Source: Adiantum capillus-veneris
Lineage: Eukaryota; Streptophyta; Polypodiopsida; Polypodiales; Pteridaceae
Length of the DNA stretch: 64,000 bases
Direction: 5' to 3'
Assembly (NCBI GenBank): GCA_014529385.2
Contig: CM043955.1
Span: 141,080,640 to 141,144,639 of the forward strand
This document shows positions 35,095-46,942 of the stretch, piece by piece; position 1 is the first letter of the stretch, and each line of letters opens with the position of its first letter. Position numbers and translations under genes: made by a program. The notes beneath the pieces were generated by a model. It did not search any database. It worked only from the letters and a program-made list of their open reading frames with translations, and had not been told where the DNA came from.

Positions 35095-35696
35095 TGTTGT
35101 ACCTCCAGAACATTGGAACTTTTATGAATAAGTTTGAGTATAATTTTTACTAGAATTCTGTCTTGGTGTTGTTTGCAATACTGGTTGAAGGGCTGTATTA
35201 ACGAACAATGTGATTCGGAATTAAACAAGGGATCTTAATGTTGAACAACCTTTGTGGTAGTAATTAGGTCACACAAAGAAGTGTGAGTGTGGGGGTGGAA
35301 AGTGGGGGCTTGGCTCAGGTTGCCAATGCCTACGAGATGGGTGGTCCCGATTGGTCGGGAACTCTCTGTCCCCATTGTGCTTACTTCGATATTAGTAATA
35401 CTCATTGCCCCTAGAGCGGTGAAATCTCGAGAGTACGTGCCTCTGAAACATGGGGAAAAAGGCACTCGAGGTTTCTCTCCTCTTGGAAGGTGGGTCTTAG
35501 GATCGCTACATAGGTTAAATCACGCTTCCCCTGCGAGGTGGAGCTAGATCTCCTTGCTAGTAGGCTCGAACTCAATTCACTTTGCGATGCTATGGCGGGC
35601 GACACCCACTATGTTCTACTCATAGATATCATGCATGAGCTCAATATATGGGGGGACTACTGCCTAGATACAATTGCCAATTTTTGTGAATAAAAA

Positions 35697-36345
35697 ATGG
35701 GGTTTGTGGATGATGATGGAGTGGACCAACATCTTATTGCTCACACAGCTGTCCGCGACTCACAGTTCACTTCAGGGCGGCAACTGATCAAAGATACATT
35801 CAATGAAGCGAAGTCCAGAGAGGCCAATTTCCCAACATATGAGTTTGAATCAACAAAAAAACAACTTGGCTTGGATAGGCCTTGTATTCTAACTCCAGCA
35901 GAGGTAGAGGTAGAGGTCGTGGTCGAGGCCCAAGTGGTTGCTTTTGTCGTGCATTCAGATGGTATTGGAGATGGCCCAGTGATACAATATCATGATCATT
36001 TTTTTTGTTGACAGGTGCTAGTGTATGACAATAGTTTTCTTAGAAGAGCGGGAGGCTCACGGCAAGGGCTTGTCACTAGAGTGCAAGGAAAGGATGTGGC
36101 GTTGTCTCACTACATCGGGTGTTTCAACCACAAAAAGGTTTGTAGAAACAATTCAAGTACTTGGAAATTGTACTCATCTCACTTACGGACCATGTATTCA
36201 TTGCAATTTTTATGTAGATTATAATATACCACAAAGAATACTCCGAGGAAAATACAAAGTTCCCACTGTTTGCAATGAAAGTTATTACAAGATTGTGCGG
36301 TGGGCACCCCCTCCCACTAAATGTAGAAAGACTAATTTTGATTGA
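35697..36345 (+). other. two adjacent unrecognised open frames
   Basis: 35697-36011 (FVDDDGVDQHLIAHTAVRD, ESTKKQLGLDRP, then an acidic Val/Glu run) and 36025-36345 (CKERMWRCLTTSGVS, THLTYGPCIHCNFYVDYNIP, cysteine-rich). They overlap in different frames and could be exons of one gene: ...TTTTTTTGTTGACAG at about 36014 is an acceptor. No family recognised. The spacing of cysteines in the second frame (CTH..YGPCIHC) might bind zinc. Confidence 0.3.
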
Positions 36346-36845
36346 GAAATAGTTTGCTCTACGCGTATTTGCATTGGGTATGGGTGCCAAGCACTCACAA
36401 CCCCCTATTTCATGTTCTACATAGCTCAGGCTCTAGCTACAGGGGTTGAAGACCCGGAGAGCAAGTTAGATCAATACAACAAGCGGCTATTTCTGAGGGA
36501 AAAAAGATGCCTAATGCTTGTGGGGATGCTGCCATCAAACAGAGGAACGAGCTCATCTACAGAGCTTGCACATCGAAGAGGTACAAAGTGAGGAAGAAGG
36601 AGGTGCATCGAAGAGGATAAAAACGACGGGCTCAGGTCCATCTTCTCCCGCTCTTGACTTGTGACTGTTGCCACCTCGCATGGCGCTCCGCCGCATTTGA
36701 AGCTCCCCAAGCCATCTGTTTCTTCTCTTTGCGGATGTGTTGTAAAGACCGTGTAATTTCTGAACTCTTAAGAAGTTCCTTCTGCCTTGCTCTATGAATT
36801 AGTCGTCTATAAGTCCATTGGTGTAACTCTAATAGGATATTGGCC

Positions 36846-39369
36846 TTATCTTTTCCTCCCCCATGTCGTGTGCTTAAAATAACCTGTTATTGCTATGTAG
36901 TGGGTTTTTTCCATGCCTTGTGTGGACCATATTGATAGTGAGCTGTATGTGTTGGCAAAATATGGACCATGGTTGACCAATATGTGCTGCATTGAAATAA
37001 AACAAAATGGTCAGTAGAGTACAATTTAAAATTTTATTTTGTATACGTAGAATGCCAACCCACCATGTATGTGTGATATGTTGCCCACCCCACCCTGTAA
37101 GGTAAGCCTTTTTCCAATCCAGCAAGGCTGCTTGAAATGATGTGAGCTTACTTTGGTCCCAAGAATGCTGCTCAACATAGTGAAAAATTTTATCTAGTGA
37201 TTTCCACACGTTCGCCTTGTGATTCTAGATTGCCCCACCACCAGCATTGTCTTTAACCACTTTATGTAACTATTTCCATTTGTTGAACAGGTTTCTCCTT
37301 TCTTCTCTATCTGAATCTTTGAGGCTAAACCCAAGAAACCTTCTTGCCTTCACTCCGCCTATCGATGCTTTCCTCGGTACCTTGTACCGACTTTGAGACA
37401 TCTTAGGGTCCTCTTCGATTTTGACATTGCCTCCATGCAAACCAATGTCTGAGAGCACTCCCTCTAATGCTTTGATCACTCTTTGGCTTTAACGTCCATG
37501 CAAAACATATGTACAAATAAACCACCTTTTCAATTATTCGACAGAGTGCATGAAGTGTACAGACGTGAACTCTACTCAGAGGAATATCAAGCAATGGTTT
37601 AAAAGTCTTATCTTGAAGATGTCTGTTGGGAGCTCTATTCCATTGCACACTCTCAAGAGATTGTGCATCAGCCATGCAATATAAGCATGGATTTGCCACA
37701 ACTGCTCCGTGTGTTATGTTGTACATACACTTAAGAGTCTTCAAGTCACCTGCCATGTGTCATTCCACTGTGTAGTCACCAAATCCTTCCACTGAAAGAA
37801 CGGCTCCGTTTCTTTGTTTTCACTAATATAGAAGGAATTTGGGTTCGACTAAAAACCCAATCGAGGATTTCAAAATTTTCCTTATCAACCTGCAATGAAA
37901 AACGAAAACACAAAATCAACAACCAAATAATCAATATTTTTGTTATCATAGAGTGAACGAAGAATACTTGAAATGATCCTAGAGTTAGAATGTTGTTTTC
38001 GGATTGCACGCTGAAGTATCACGGATCCCCTTTTGTTATTGATGGATCCAGAGCTCTATTCATGAGGGTAATGGTGACTCTCTCCAGCTTCTTCTTCTTC
38101 AGGACCTCACACTCGTTGAGCTTCAAAACAAACTTGAGAACCCCACCGCACTCCTCTCGACTGATTTCAAGGAAGTGAACTGCATACCTTTGCAATGCTT
38201 CAAGATCAACGAAGAAGTTGTTGTGCTCGTTAAACTATACCTCTCTGCCGTCCTTGCCTAAGAACGTTGCTTCAATATGGAATGGTGACCCAAGTTTCTC
38301 AAACACCTCATCATTTACGTGCCGATGAGCAGCCTTTACATGTGATGGCTTTGGCAGCAATGATTTTCTCTGTAGTTTATTTTGAGACTTTTTAGCTAAT
38401 GTTTTGAAGAGTGCCCTGTATCCCATCTGCGAGATGCCACTCTCATCAAGTATTGCTTGCACTTCCATTGGTTCCAGCTGATTCTCGTTCATGAACGAGG
38501 TAAGGAGATTTCCTTTCAACTTACGAAATTTTTTCTGAGTTATCATCTCTTCAACTACTTCTTTTGCAACTAGACGGCTGTAATGCACTCTGGCATTGAG
38601 GCTTGCACCGTTCAAGTTTGGATGCAGTAAAGACCTGCCAAAAAAGCACCATGCATTATGATCATGTATAGGAAAGTGTATCCATTTCTTAGTGAAGCAC
38701 ATTGAAGAAACAAACTTCGAGTTACCTTAAGGCTCGTATTTGTTTTTTTAGGCCACCACTACCAACCTTCATGTTCTCAATGTTGCACATATCTCGTTTT
38801 CTTTGCCGACTACCAAGCACGGTGTCTTTCTCTCGCAAACTTGTGATCTTCTTCTCAAGGCCTTGGATTTTCTCTTTGTTTGATGAAATCTTTTGAGAGC
38901 ATGCTTCATTAAGTTTCTTCAGCTGCATGTTCTCCATCGCCAGGAAGTTTCTTTGCCTTTTCGTATTCAATCCTCTCATTTCCAAATGTTCGGTGTATCC
39001 CAATAGCCCATCCTTGCCATCACCTGTGAAATGTACAAGGTTAGTGATATTAGCAAAGAGAGGTGGTGCATTTGTCGTAGGATCCTTTGAATAAATATAC
39101 CCATCGGTCCACAAATCCAAATGATGTTCCTTGTTTGTCCTTCTAAGTTCTTTATCCCGTTGATATAAGAAAGGCTCCCTCCTACGTTTCTGCAACGATG
39201 CATACTCTTGCAATACATCAACATGAAGATGATGTGTGTTCTTTATTTGGGTAAGTGTTAAATATGAAGGGGCTGAGGATTGCAAGTTCAAATTAGTGTT
39301 TTCATTAGGAAAAGAAGCGTTCTCCATTCCTAGAGTTGATAGAGAAAAAGACGGAGACTCAAAACTCAT
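36846..39369 (-). pseudogene. DDE-type transposase of Element 1, inactivated
   Basis: Exon-like blocks on the minus strand match the Element 2 transposase in order. 39369-38727: N-domain with HLDLWTDGYIYSKDP and DGKDGLLGYTEHLEM, a coiled coil, then LGSRQRKR. 38645-38235: ILDESGISQMGYRALFKTL. 38225-38030: NNFFVDLEALQRYA and FVLKLNECEVLKKKKLER. About 37790-37403: GFGDYTVEWHMAGDLKTLKC, CLYCMADAQ, SRVHVCTLHALCRI. 37479-37270: IGLHGGNVKIEEDPK. 37209-36846: FQAALLDWKKAY, then across an intron (acceptor CAATGCAG) HILVNHGPYF and STQGMEKTHY. Compared with Element 2, the first catalytic Asp is Asn (KLNEC against KLDEC). There are in-frame stops (TAG after GREV, TGA after GDP) and frameshifts, and the C-terminal end is lost. 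It starts about 310 bp inside the right inverted repeat. Confidence 0.8.
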
Positions 39370-39648
39370 GAAATATCTCAGGTTTTGGGAGGGAAGGCCA
39401 TATTCTCAAGTTTAGAGTTGATAGAGTTCGTGTGGCTTATGTTTCTAGAGGGAACTCTTGTAACTTGGCATTTCAAATCATTAGTCATACGGTTATTTGG
39501 ATTCCTGACAAGAGAACGAAGGATAAGAATGATAAAGATGGCGGCTACCTACCAAAGAATGTCATTTTGGCTTTTTGTTGTGCAGAAAAGTATCACATAA
39601 AATGCATTTTCATTTTCTCTCTCTAAGCCGACATGGCACTTCTTACAG

Positions 39649-39680
39649 GGCCCAAAAGTGAGTCCAACTTTCTCCTAATG
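39649..39680 (-). repeat. Element 1 right terminal inverted repeat
   Basis: 32 bp, a perfect reverse complement of 24452-24483. The copia sequence resumes at 39681. Confidence 0.95.
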
Positions 39681-41462
39681 AGTAATCATCAATGAAAGTC
39701 ACGAAGTACAGGTAATTGCCCAAGAACGGAGTTTGCATGGGCCCACAAACATCACTATGCATAAGCTGCAACCTACATGTGGCCCGAACTGAACCATCCT
39801 TTGGAAACTTGGAACGTTGCATCTTACCCTAAATACAGCCTTCACAAACATGTTTGACAGGTGCTTCAAGAGGCGGCGAAGAAGCAACCATGCCAGATTT
39901 TTGCAAACGTAGCAAACTGGCAAAATTCAGATGACCAAAATGTGCATGCCAAAGTTTTGCATATGAAATAGCCCTTGAATCTGCAACAACATTTGCAAAA
40001 TTTTGTCCACACTTGTCATACAAAGTGACCTTATACAGCCCACAGCACAAAAGGCCAGATGCAACAATTTCGTCACCAAAACTGAGATCATGAATTGTAC
40101 ATCTATCATCCACAAATTTCACTACAAGTCCAAGTCTAGCAAGTGCAGATATAGATAAGAGATTCTTCTTGATCCCAGGTACATAAAGTGCATCAACAAG
40201 TGTGAAGGAACTGCCATTTGCAGCAGTAAGCACAATCTTTCCAACTCCTTGAACCAGATAAGAGGCATTGTTGGCATAAGTGACTCAATTCCCATGAGGG
40301 ACAGACTCAAGAGAGGTAAACAATTCACGATGTGAGGTAATGTGCTTTGTAGCACCACTCTCGAAATACCACACATGTGAATCTGCAGAAAACTGACAAG
40401 CATGCATCATGGACAATAGGATTGTAAGTGCACTCTGGCTAAAAGCCCATTCTGCATCGACATCAGCATCACAGTCTCCTTTCACAGAAGACTCAACAAT
40501 GGATTCATTTGTAGTGGAACCAGCATTTGCAGTGGAACCACCCTCTTTCTTTTTAGTCTCTTTGGTCTTCAACTTAGGACACTGCTTGATCAAGTGATCA
40601 TTAGCTTTACAATAATGGCAATGCATCTTCTTTTTGCCCTTATCACCAGAATTTCCAGATGAATTGCTGCCAGCAGAAGCATTAGGAACAAAATTTTTTC
40701 CACTCATAGCAGAACCATAAGAAGTGGCTGCATTGCTAATACCACCCTTTCTTTGAGAAGCAATAAAAGCCTGTTCAGCTGCACACTGCCTAGTCCTATT
40801 TTTTCTAAAAAGTGACTCTTGTAAAAACAATGTGCATAATGCATCAAACTTGACAACTTCTAGATTTCCTTGGGTCATAAGTCTCCAAGTACTAGCAAAA
40901 GTTTGGTAAGAATCTGGTAGGGCATCAAGAACAGTCTGCACAAGGGAACTGTCTGAAATGACTTCACCTGCACAAATAAGTTGCTCATTGATATCGTTGA
41001 CACTAGCAAGGAAAGTGTCCATATCATCTTCCTCATGCATAATCTTCGACTCCAACTCTTTACGCAACAAAGCAATTTTGGCCTCATTGCGGCTTGCATA
41101 AAGACCTGCTAGAATATCCCAAGCCTGTTTTGCAGATTTTGCTGAATGAATGTGAGGAACAATGGTGCGCTTCACAGACAAAGCAATCAATGCATGAGCC
41201 TGCGCATCCTTTAAATCCCAACGAGCTTGTTCTTCCGCGTAGGCAAAACAACTCGAATAGAAACAATCCTTGCAGCAAGACCTGCAACATCCTGAACATC
41301 GCCTACATCCTCAGAACCAGGACGTACATCAATGCCCTGCAAAATGTTCTAGAAGCCCTTTGACACAAGAACATGTTGCATCATATAAGCCCACATAGGG
41401 TAGTTGTCCCCATCCAACCTGTCCTCAGTAGCAAACACATCTGTGTTGTTGTCAGCCATGGT
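39681..41462 (-). pseudogene. copia gag, protease and integrase N-half
   Basis: ATG at about 41460 starts gag (MADNNTDVFATEDRLDGDN, NYPMWAYMMQHVLVSKGF). A TAG then stands where the family has Trp, and a frameshift follows near 41250. The 41190-40285 frame carries the gag core (KQAWDILAGLYASRNEAKIA), a zinc knuckle (CHYCKANDHLIKQC) and the protease site with WYFESGATKHITS, where the usual Asp is Glu. 40233-39829 is the pre-integrase region (LWHAHFGHLNFASLLRLQK, CEGCI). The core begins LQLMHSDVCGPMQTPFLGNY, then TFIDDYS at 39681, where Element 1 interrupts it. It resumes at 24451. Confidence 0.9.
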
Positions 41463-41821
41463 AAATGCTGCACGTGATGTGAGAACTACCTGAAAATAGG
41501 AGAAACGGAACGGGAACAACACGTGCTATATAACACAAACTGTAGAAGACTATGAGGCACTTGTTATGCAGAAAACGGCACTGACATAAATTTTGCACAA
41601 AATGACGAAATAGCCTGTGCAGTAGTGCCTGTAGTGGAAACGGAGGCCGAAATGATCCTGAATCAAAAATCTGAGCAGACTAAGCTCTTCGAGCACTCCC
41701 AAAATTTTTGTCGACTTGTGAACGCTTGCCAAAGCTCACTGAAATCGAAGAAAGTGAGCAGGCGTGTGCTGGAGCAGCTGGCGACTAAGCTCGGGAGGAT
41801 GCAACGTGCTCTGATACCAAT

Positions 41822-42048
41822 TGTTGGAATTAGGGTTGCAGAGAAATGCACACAGCTTGAAGAAGATGAGGGAAGCTCAAAGCACACAATAGAGAGTGTG
41901 TTACTTAGTGTGCAATGGAAAAATAGATAGCCCTAGAGTGATGGGCATATATACAATGCTCGGGGGAAAAAACCTCCTAAACAGGAAAAAAATGCCCCGA
42001 CGGTCCTAGTGTGTTCACACACATCACTACCACATGTATACGGTAACA
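41822..42048 (-). repeat. copia 5' LTR
   Basis: A pair with 21661-21886. The primer site complementary to tRNA-Met is adjacent at 41809-41820. Seven bases (AATCAAT) separate its outer edge from the GTTAT target duplication. Confidence 0.9.
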
Positions 42049-42055
42049 AATCAAT

Positions 42056-43060
42056 GTTATTCCTTGAGCTGTAGGGCCATGAGCTGGTTTTTGCGTCATG
42101 ATACTCCCGATCTCCCAATTGATATTACATTTGACTGTAGACATCCATTTGCGTCCCAAGTTTATATTACCCTCCATAGTACCAACATGCATGACCAAAA
42201 AGCTTTGAACCACGGTTCCATTGTGATAAATAACATGAGTGTATAGGATTCCAAAAACAGTGTTCTTCTTCTTATTGACACCCTTGACTTGGATGGTGCT
42301 TGTGGATATGAGTGGTTTTCCTAGCTTACACCAAACTCCATAGGATAACAAATTATGTTGAGCTCATGTATCCAATAATGTGTTATATAGTACTCTCCCA
42401 TAGAGGCTATTTAATTCAATTGGATATCGTAAAGGTGGCTCAGATTCCAATGAATCATCATCAGTGTCTTCAAAAAACACTTCCGTGATTCCTAGATTAG
42501 CCTCTCATTGGCGTCTAAGACATTGTTGTCTTTCTCGAGCCTCAACTCTTGCTTGGATATTTTTAAGCTTTGCCTGTTCTTTGGCTGCTTTCTTTTGATG
42601 GATGGCTTAGAGGATCATAGTACCTTTTGAATTTACTCCCATTGAGGAATCCAATGGTTTCAACTCCATCTAGAGTCTCCACACGAATGGTACCTTGCAG
42701 GGTAATTTCACACACTCGATATGTCCCTTTTACCGCATATTTGAACTTTTTCTTTTCGTTACACACTCCATACATAAGGACTTTATCACCAACATTGATA
42801 TCTTTGTTCCTTAGATGACGGTCAAACCACTTCTTCCTTCTATCTTTCTCTACAAGTGCATTTTGCACAGCCAATTGTCTTTCTTCATCTAACCTCTCAA
42901 GGATGTATAAGCGCTCAACTAAAGGGTTACCATCCCAACCTTCTTGTGAAGCTATGCGCATAGTAGGAATTACAAACTCCCATGGTATAAGTGCTTCTTG
43001 GCCATATACCATTTTGAATGGTGTACAATTAATAGCCATTTTGTAAGAAGTATGATAAGC
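42056..43060 (-). pseudogene. retroelement R1, upstream part: Ty3 integrase C-terminus and protease-like segment
   Basis: 43039-42563 reads a Ty3 integrase C-terminal part: AINCTPFKMVYGQEALIPWE, DRRKKWFDRHLRNKDINVGD, VLMYGVCNEKKKFKYAVKGT. Downstream on the same strand (about 42440-42056) is NTLLDT, a stop, then AQHNLLSYGVWCKLGKPL and LGRKWMSTVKCNINWEIGS. This resembles an aspartic protease fold (LLDTGA.HN...) placed after the integrase, which is the reverse of the usual order. The frame stops exactly at the copia insertion (GIT) and continues at 21660. It contains nonsense changes and is dead. It is either an unusual Ty3 lineage or two fused fragments. Confidence 0.6.
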
Positions 43061-43474
43061 CCATAGAGCTAATGTACCAAATGAAGGTATATTAACAAAA
43101 AAAAAACAATTTAGACACGTTAAGATGATAGGTAAACTTAAATTTGAAGATTTGTTGCACCAAATGAAATATATACAATTTTCAACAAAATGTGGTTCTT
43201 GAAGAAGAAATTATATTCAATAAATATAATGTCAATGTTATCTCTAATGGAGTGTGAGATGAAATTCTCAAACACATATCACTAGTAGATTACATCACGT
43301 AAAAGCAACCCAACTATGTGAGCTAATAGCTCTAGCACAAGAGCGGATGCTACTATTTAAATGATTGAAATATTGAACTATTAATCTAGTTAGTGTTGAA
43401 GTGTGAGAACCAAGTCTCTAACACAATGCAACAGCCAATCCATTCATCAATACGTCTAGAAAGAACTACCCATA

Positions 43475-43629
43475 TGTAAGACAAGGGAAGCTAGAGCCTT
43501 AGAGTCCACCACCCAACCACCCATTATATAGGTAATCCCCTGGCCCTTTGCCCTAGTTGGGACTCCCCGTTCCACACCGCCTAGCCCGGCCCTACCCTTG
43601 TCTAGTCCGGCCTTGCCGGTGTCCCGACA
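43475..43629 (-). repeat. chromovirus 3' LTR
   Basis: 155 bp, TG...CA ends. It contains a CATTATATAGG TATA-like box (about 43523). Confidence 0.9.
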
Positions 43630-45210
43630 TTACTCCCCCCTTAAGAAGAGTTTTTGTCCTCAAAAACAAAAGTGGGGAACTTCTTCTAAGAACACTTATG
43701 TTTTGCCAAGTGGCACCTTCTTTAGGTCGGTCTTTCCACTTGATTAAGGCTCGTTGACGTACATGATGATCTGTATGCAACTCATGATATTCACGAACAC
43801 ATTCAGGTTCATGCGGTAGGGTAGGAGGTTCAATGAAATCAACCAAAACCTGTTGGTCAATGACATTGTCGTCCCCATGTAACCGTTTACGTAAACGGCT
43901 TACATGAAACACTGGATGAATGCGAGAATGTGAAGGTAGTAATAATTTGTAGGCACGATCACCTACTCGCTTGAGTATTTTGAAAGGCCCACAATATCGG
44001 GGAGATAATTTAGGCGTCGGCCCAGTTTTCAGACTTTCTGAATGTTCTGGTCCACTTAGAAATACTTCCTCCCCTTCTTCAAAGGTAACTTGCTGACGTT
44101 TCTTATTAGCGTACTTCTTATACCGATCCTGTGCTTGTTGGACATTCTGACAAGCATGTTTCAACATATCCATGTGGTCTTGGAGAAAATCCTTAACTTG
44201 TTAGAGTTTTTTGGTTGCCAACCCCACCATAACAGGTGACCTAGGTTGAAACCCGTACATGAGCATGAAAGGACTAAAACCTGTTGTGACATGCTTAGCA
44301 CTATTGTAGGCAAACGCGAGAATAGGTAAGTATTCTTCCCAGTCTGACTGTTTTTTATTGACATGTGCTCTTAGCATATCCTCTAGCACCTGGTTAACCC
44401 ATTCCGTTTGACCATCTGTTTCTGGATGATCAGATGTACTGAGGTTTAGTTGTGTACCCAATTGTAAAAACATAGCTCTCCAAAAGTGGCTATTAAACTT
44501 GGGATCACGGTCACTAACAATGTTACTTGGCAAACCATACAATTTGTATAGATTGTCCACAAGTAACTTGGCTAGTTCTGGTGTCTTAACCGTTGATTTG
44601 GTAGGAATAAACTTACATAGTGTAGTCAACCTGTCTACGACCACCCATACTGAGTCATGACCTCGTATAGTGGTTGGTAAACCTACAATAAAATCCATAG
44701 AGATGCTTTCCCATTTTCCATTGGGAATCTCCAAAGGATATAAGAGTCCTCCTGCTTTCAGGCGCTCTGCCTTGTTAACCTGACATTTTTGGTAGCGCAA
44801 GACATAAGCTTGAACAAAGCCATGTAGACCTAGCCAGTAAAACTGTCGTCGTACAAGAGCATAAGTTTTTCTAATCCCCGAGTGCCGTGCACTTGGACTA
44901 TCATGATATTCATAAAGAATTTGGCACCGAATGTCTATGTCCATTGGTACACAAACTCTCCCCTTGTGGAGTAGGTACCCATTGTCGATAGTAAAATGCT
45001 TCCATCGTTGTAGTTCATCACTTGATAAAGGAGAACTAGGAGTGGAGGTTAACCATACACTACTGTCATTGGAGTGAGAAGGATTCCTCTTTTGAACATG
45101 GCTCCACACTTTGGAATATGCTTCATCATGCTCACATTTTCCCTTGAGAGAATCTAAAAATTCACTACGAAGTTCTGTGAACAAGAGCGAATTGATCTCT
45201 GGAATTCAAC
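43592..45210 (-). pseudogene. chromovirus integrase with C-terminal chromodomain
   Basis: 45184-44201: an HHCC-type N-domain (HDSPSARHSGIRKTY and LRYQKCQVNKAE, where one Cys is Arg). A catalytic core with Asp in SMDFIVGLPTT, Asp in IVSDRDPKFNSHFW and Glu in WVNQVLEDMLRAH, then TTGFSPFMLMYGFQPRSPV. After a stop (LKKL then TAA, about 44200), 44173-43592 continues with DRYKKYANKKRQQVTFEEGE, YCGPFKILKRVGDRAYKLLL and HPVFHVSRLRK. The end is a chromodomain (VREYHELHTDHHVRQRALIK, WKDRPKEGATW). Chromodomains of this class can direct integration to particular chromatin; that is family knowledge, not visible here. Confidence 0.9.
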
Positions 45211-45445
45211 TTAGAGCGTCTGCCACTACATTGTATCGGCCTTTGCGATACCTTAGCTTGGCGTCATATTCCTGAAGAATCTCGGCCCACCTGGTTTTTC
45301 GACCCATTAAATCCGTTTGTTGTGTAAACCATTTGATGCTTTCATGGTCAAACACAATCTCGAACTGAGCACCATACGGATAATGCTGCTATGTTTTTAA
45401 GGCAGGCACTATTGCATAGAGTTCGCGTTCGTAAGCAGAATAGTT

Positions 45446-46507
45446 CTACTGAGCTGCATCAAGCTTCTTGCTTTCAATTGCAATCGGCTGTCCGTCTTGT
45501 AACAAGACTTCTTGAATAACACGGTCACTGGCATCCGTTTCCAAAACGAATGGTTTCAAAGGATCTACAATACCCAGTATAGAAGCTGTAGCTAATGCAT
45601 CCTTGAGTGTATTGAAACTATGATGTTGAGCGGATCTCCACTGAAAAGCTTTACCTTTGCCTTTTAGTTGATCCATCATAGGAACAACAATTTGAGCATA
45701 GTTTTTAACGAACCTTTGGTAAAAACCTGCAAATCCTAAAAATATCTATAATTCTTTCAGATTTTTAGGAGGAGGCCATTTCCTTATGGTATCCACTTTG
45801 GATTGATCCATGTATAGGCCGTTAGCTGAAATAACATGCCCTAAATAATGAATTTCATCTTTTAGAAAATCACATTTAGATTCCTTGGCATATAACTTGT
45901 TTGTGCGTAACACCTCAAACACCTGCCTGAGATGTTGTAAGTGTTCTTCTTAATAAGCACTATAAACTAGGATTTCATCGAGGAAAACAATGATAAATTT
46001 GCCCAAATATGGCTTCAAGACACTATCCATAAGTGTCATGAATTTTGCGGGCGCATTGGTTAACCCAAAGGGCATTACCAAAAAATCGTAGTGTCCAAAC
46101 CGTGTTCGGAATGCGGTTTTAGGTATATCAGCAAGTCGAATACGGACTTGATGATATCCTGACCGCAAGTCGATTTTCGTAAAAATGTGAGCATGAGTGA
46201 GCTTATCAAACAACTCATCTACTCTGGGCAATGGGTATTTGTTCTTAACTGTAACCGCATTTAAGCCCCGATAGTCTACGCACATGCGCATACTGCCGTC
46301 CTTTTTCTTCATTGAGAGGATAGGCAAAGCCCATGGTGAAGAACTGGGTTGTATAAACCCTCTGCTAAGGTAGTCAACAAGTTGACGTTCCACCTCAACA
46401 GCCTCTGAATAAGTCATACGGTAAGGTGGTTTACTAATAGGTTTACAGCCTGCAGCCACGTCAATGCTATGTTGTACTGATCGTGTCGATGGTAATCCTG
46501 ATGGCAA
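45446..46507 (-). pseudogene. chromovirus reverse transcriptase and RNase H
   Basis: 46507-45950: [65 protein letters not shown]. The active-site strand is FLDEILVYS, where the family has FLDDILVYS, a loss of one catalytic Asp. A TAA follows (YSAY then stop; CAA expected), and the frame continues EEHLQHLRQVFEVLR. 45679-45446 holds the RNase H start (WRSAQHHSFNTLKDALATA, FVLETDASDRVIQEVLLQDG). Minor stops follow. Confidence 0.9.
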
Positions 46508-46942
46508 ATCATTAGGAAATACATCTTGAAATTCCTTTAATAATTTCTATAATTGACTAGCAACGTTTGCTTGCTTAAAATTAGCAATTAGTGTAATAGA
46601 GGAGAGAGAAGCATGCGGTGTTGAGGAATGTTCAACAGACTCAATGCTAGAAAGAAAATGAGACAGTGAGTAACACAAGAAAACCGGATCTATTTCATTA
46701 TTAGAAACGAGTTGCATAAGCTCAGTGGTACAAATTAGTGGCGATGAAGGTATATCTTTTTCTCCTAACAACACATGTGCGGCATGGGATTCAAACATCA
46801 AGTTGTTGTGCTCATAGCTACGCTTCAGTGATGGTCCTAGACTATGCAATTACTCCCTACCAAGAACCTCATCAGCCCTTTCCATGTTCATAACCTGAAA
46901 ATCCAAACAAGTAGAGTACCCTTGTACTTCCAATGGAACAGC

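Larger units (their letters stand above)
24452..39680. mobile_element. Element 1: 15,229-bp TIR DNA transposon carrying an H3-like gene
   Basis: The first 32 bases (24452-24483, CATTAGGAGAAAGTTGG...TTTTGGGCC) are the exact reverse complement of 39649-39680. Beyond these the ends are only loosely similar (TAGAGAGAGA in both). The element sits inside the copia integrase. The bases on either side (…CCTGG at 24451, AGTAAT… at 39681) join to give an uninterrupted DYSRHACLF frame, so there is no target-site duplication. Inside, left to right, are: an unknown three-exon gene (+), a coiled-coil frame (-), a possible C48-like region and H3-like pseudogene (-), palindromic tandem arrays, a coiled-coil gene (+), another unknown gene (+), a CA array, and a DDE transposase (-). 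The terminal sequence and transposase recur in Element 2. Most reading frames carry one or a few stops, so this copy looks decayed. Confidence 0.85.
21661..42055 (-). mobile_element. Ty1/copia LTR retrotransposon split by a 15.2-kb TIR element
   Basis: The 3' LTR is 21661-21886 and the 5' LTR is 41822-42048 (226 and 227 bp; about 8% different by eye). Seven further bases lie at its 5' edge. The primer site, complementary to tRNA-Met (CTCTGATACCAA on the plus strand), is at 41809-41820. A purine tract (GAGGGGGGAT on the minus strand) abuts the 3' LTR at about 21887-21896. The flanks carry GTTAT at 21656-21660 and 42056-42060, a 5-bp target duplication inside retroelement R1. Coding order on the minus strand is gag, protease, integrase, reverse transcriptase, RNase H, as in copia. 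The integrase is interrupted at 39681/24451 by Element 1. Without that insert the copia element would be about 5.2 kb. Coding defects show it is not autonomous. Confidence 0.9.

Noticed and set aside
24452-39680. Considered as an endogenous giant-virus insertion because of histone and palindromes
   Set aside because: No capsid, polymerase or other viral core gene is seen. There are perfect inverted repeats, a transposase and spliceosomal introns.
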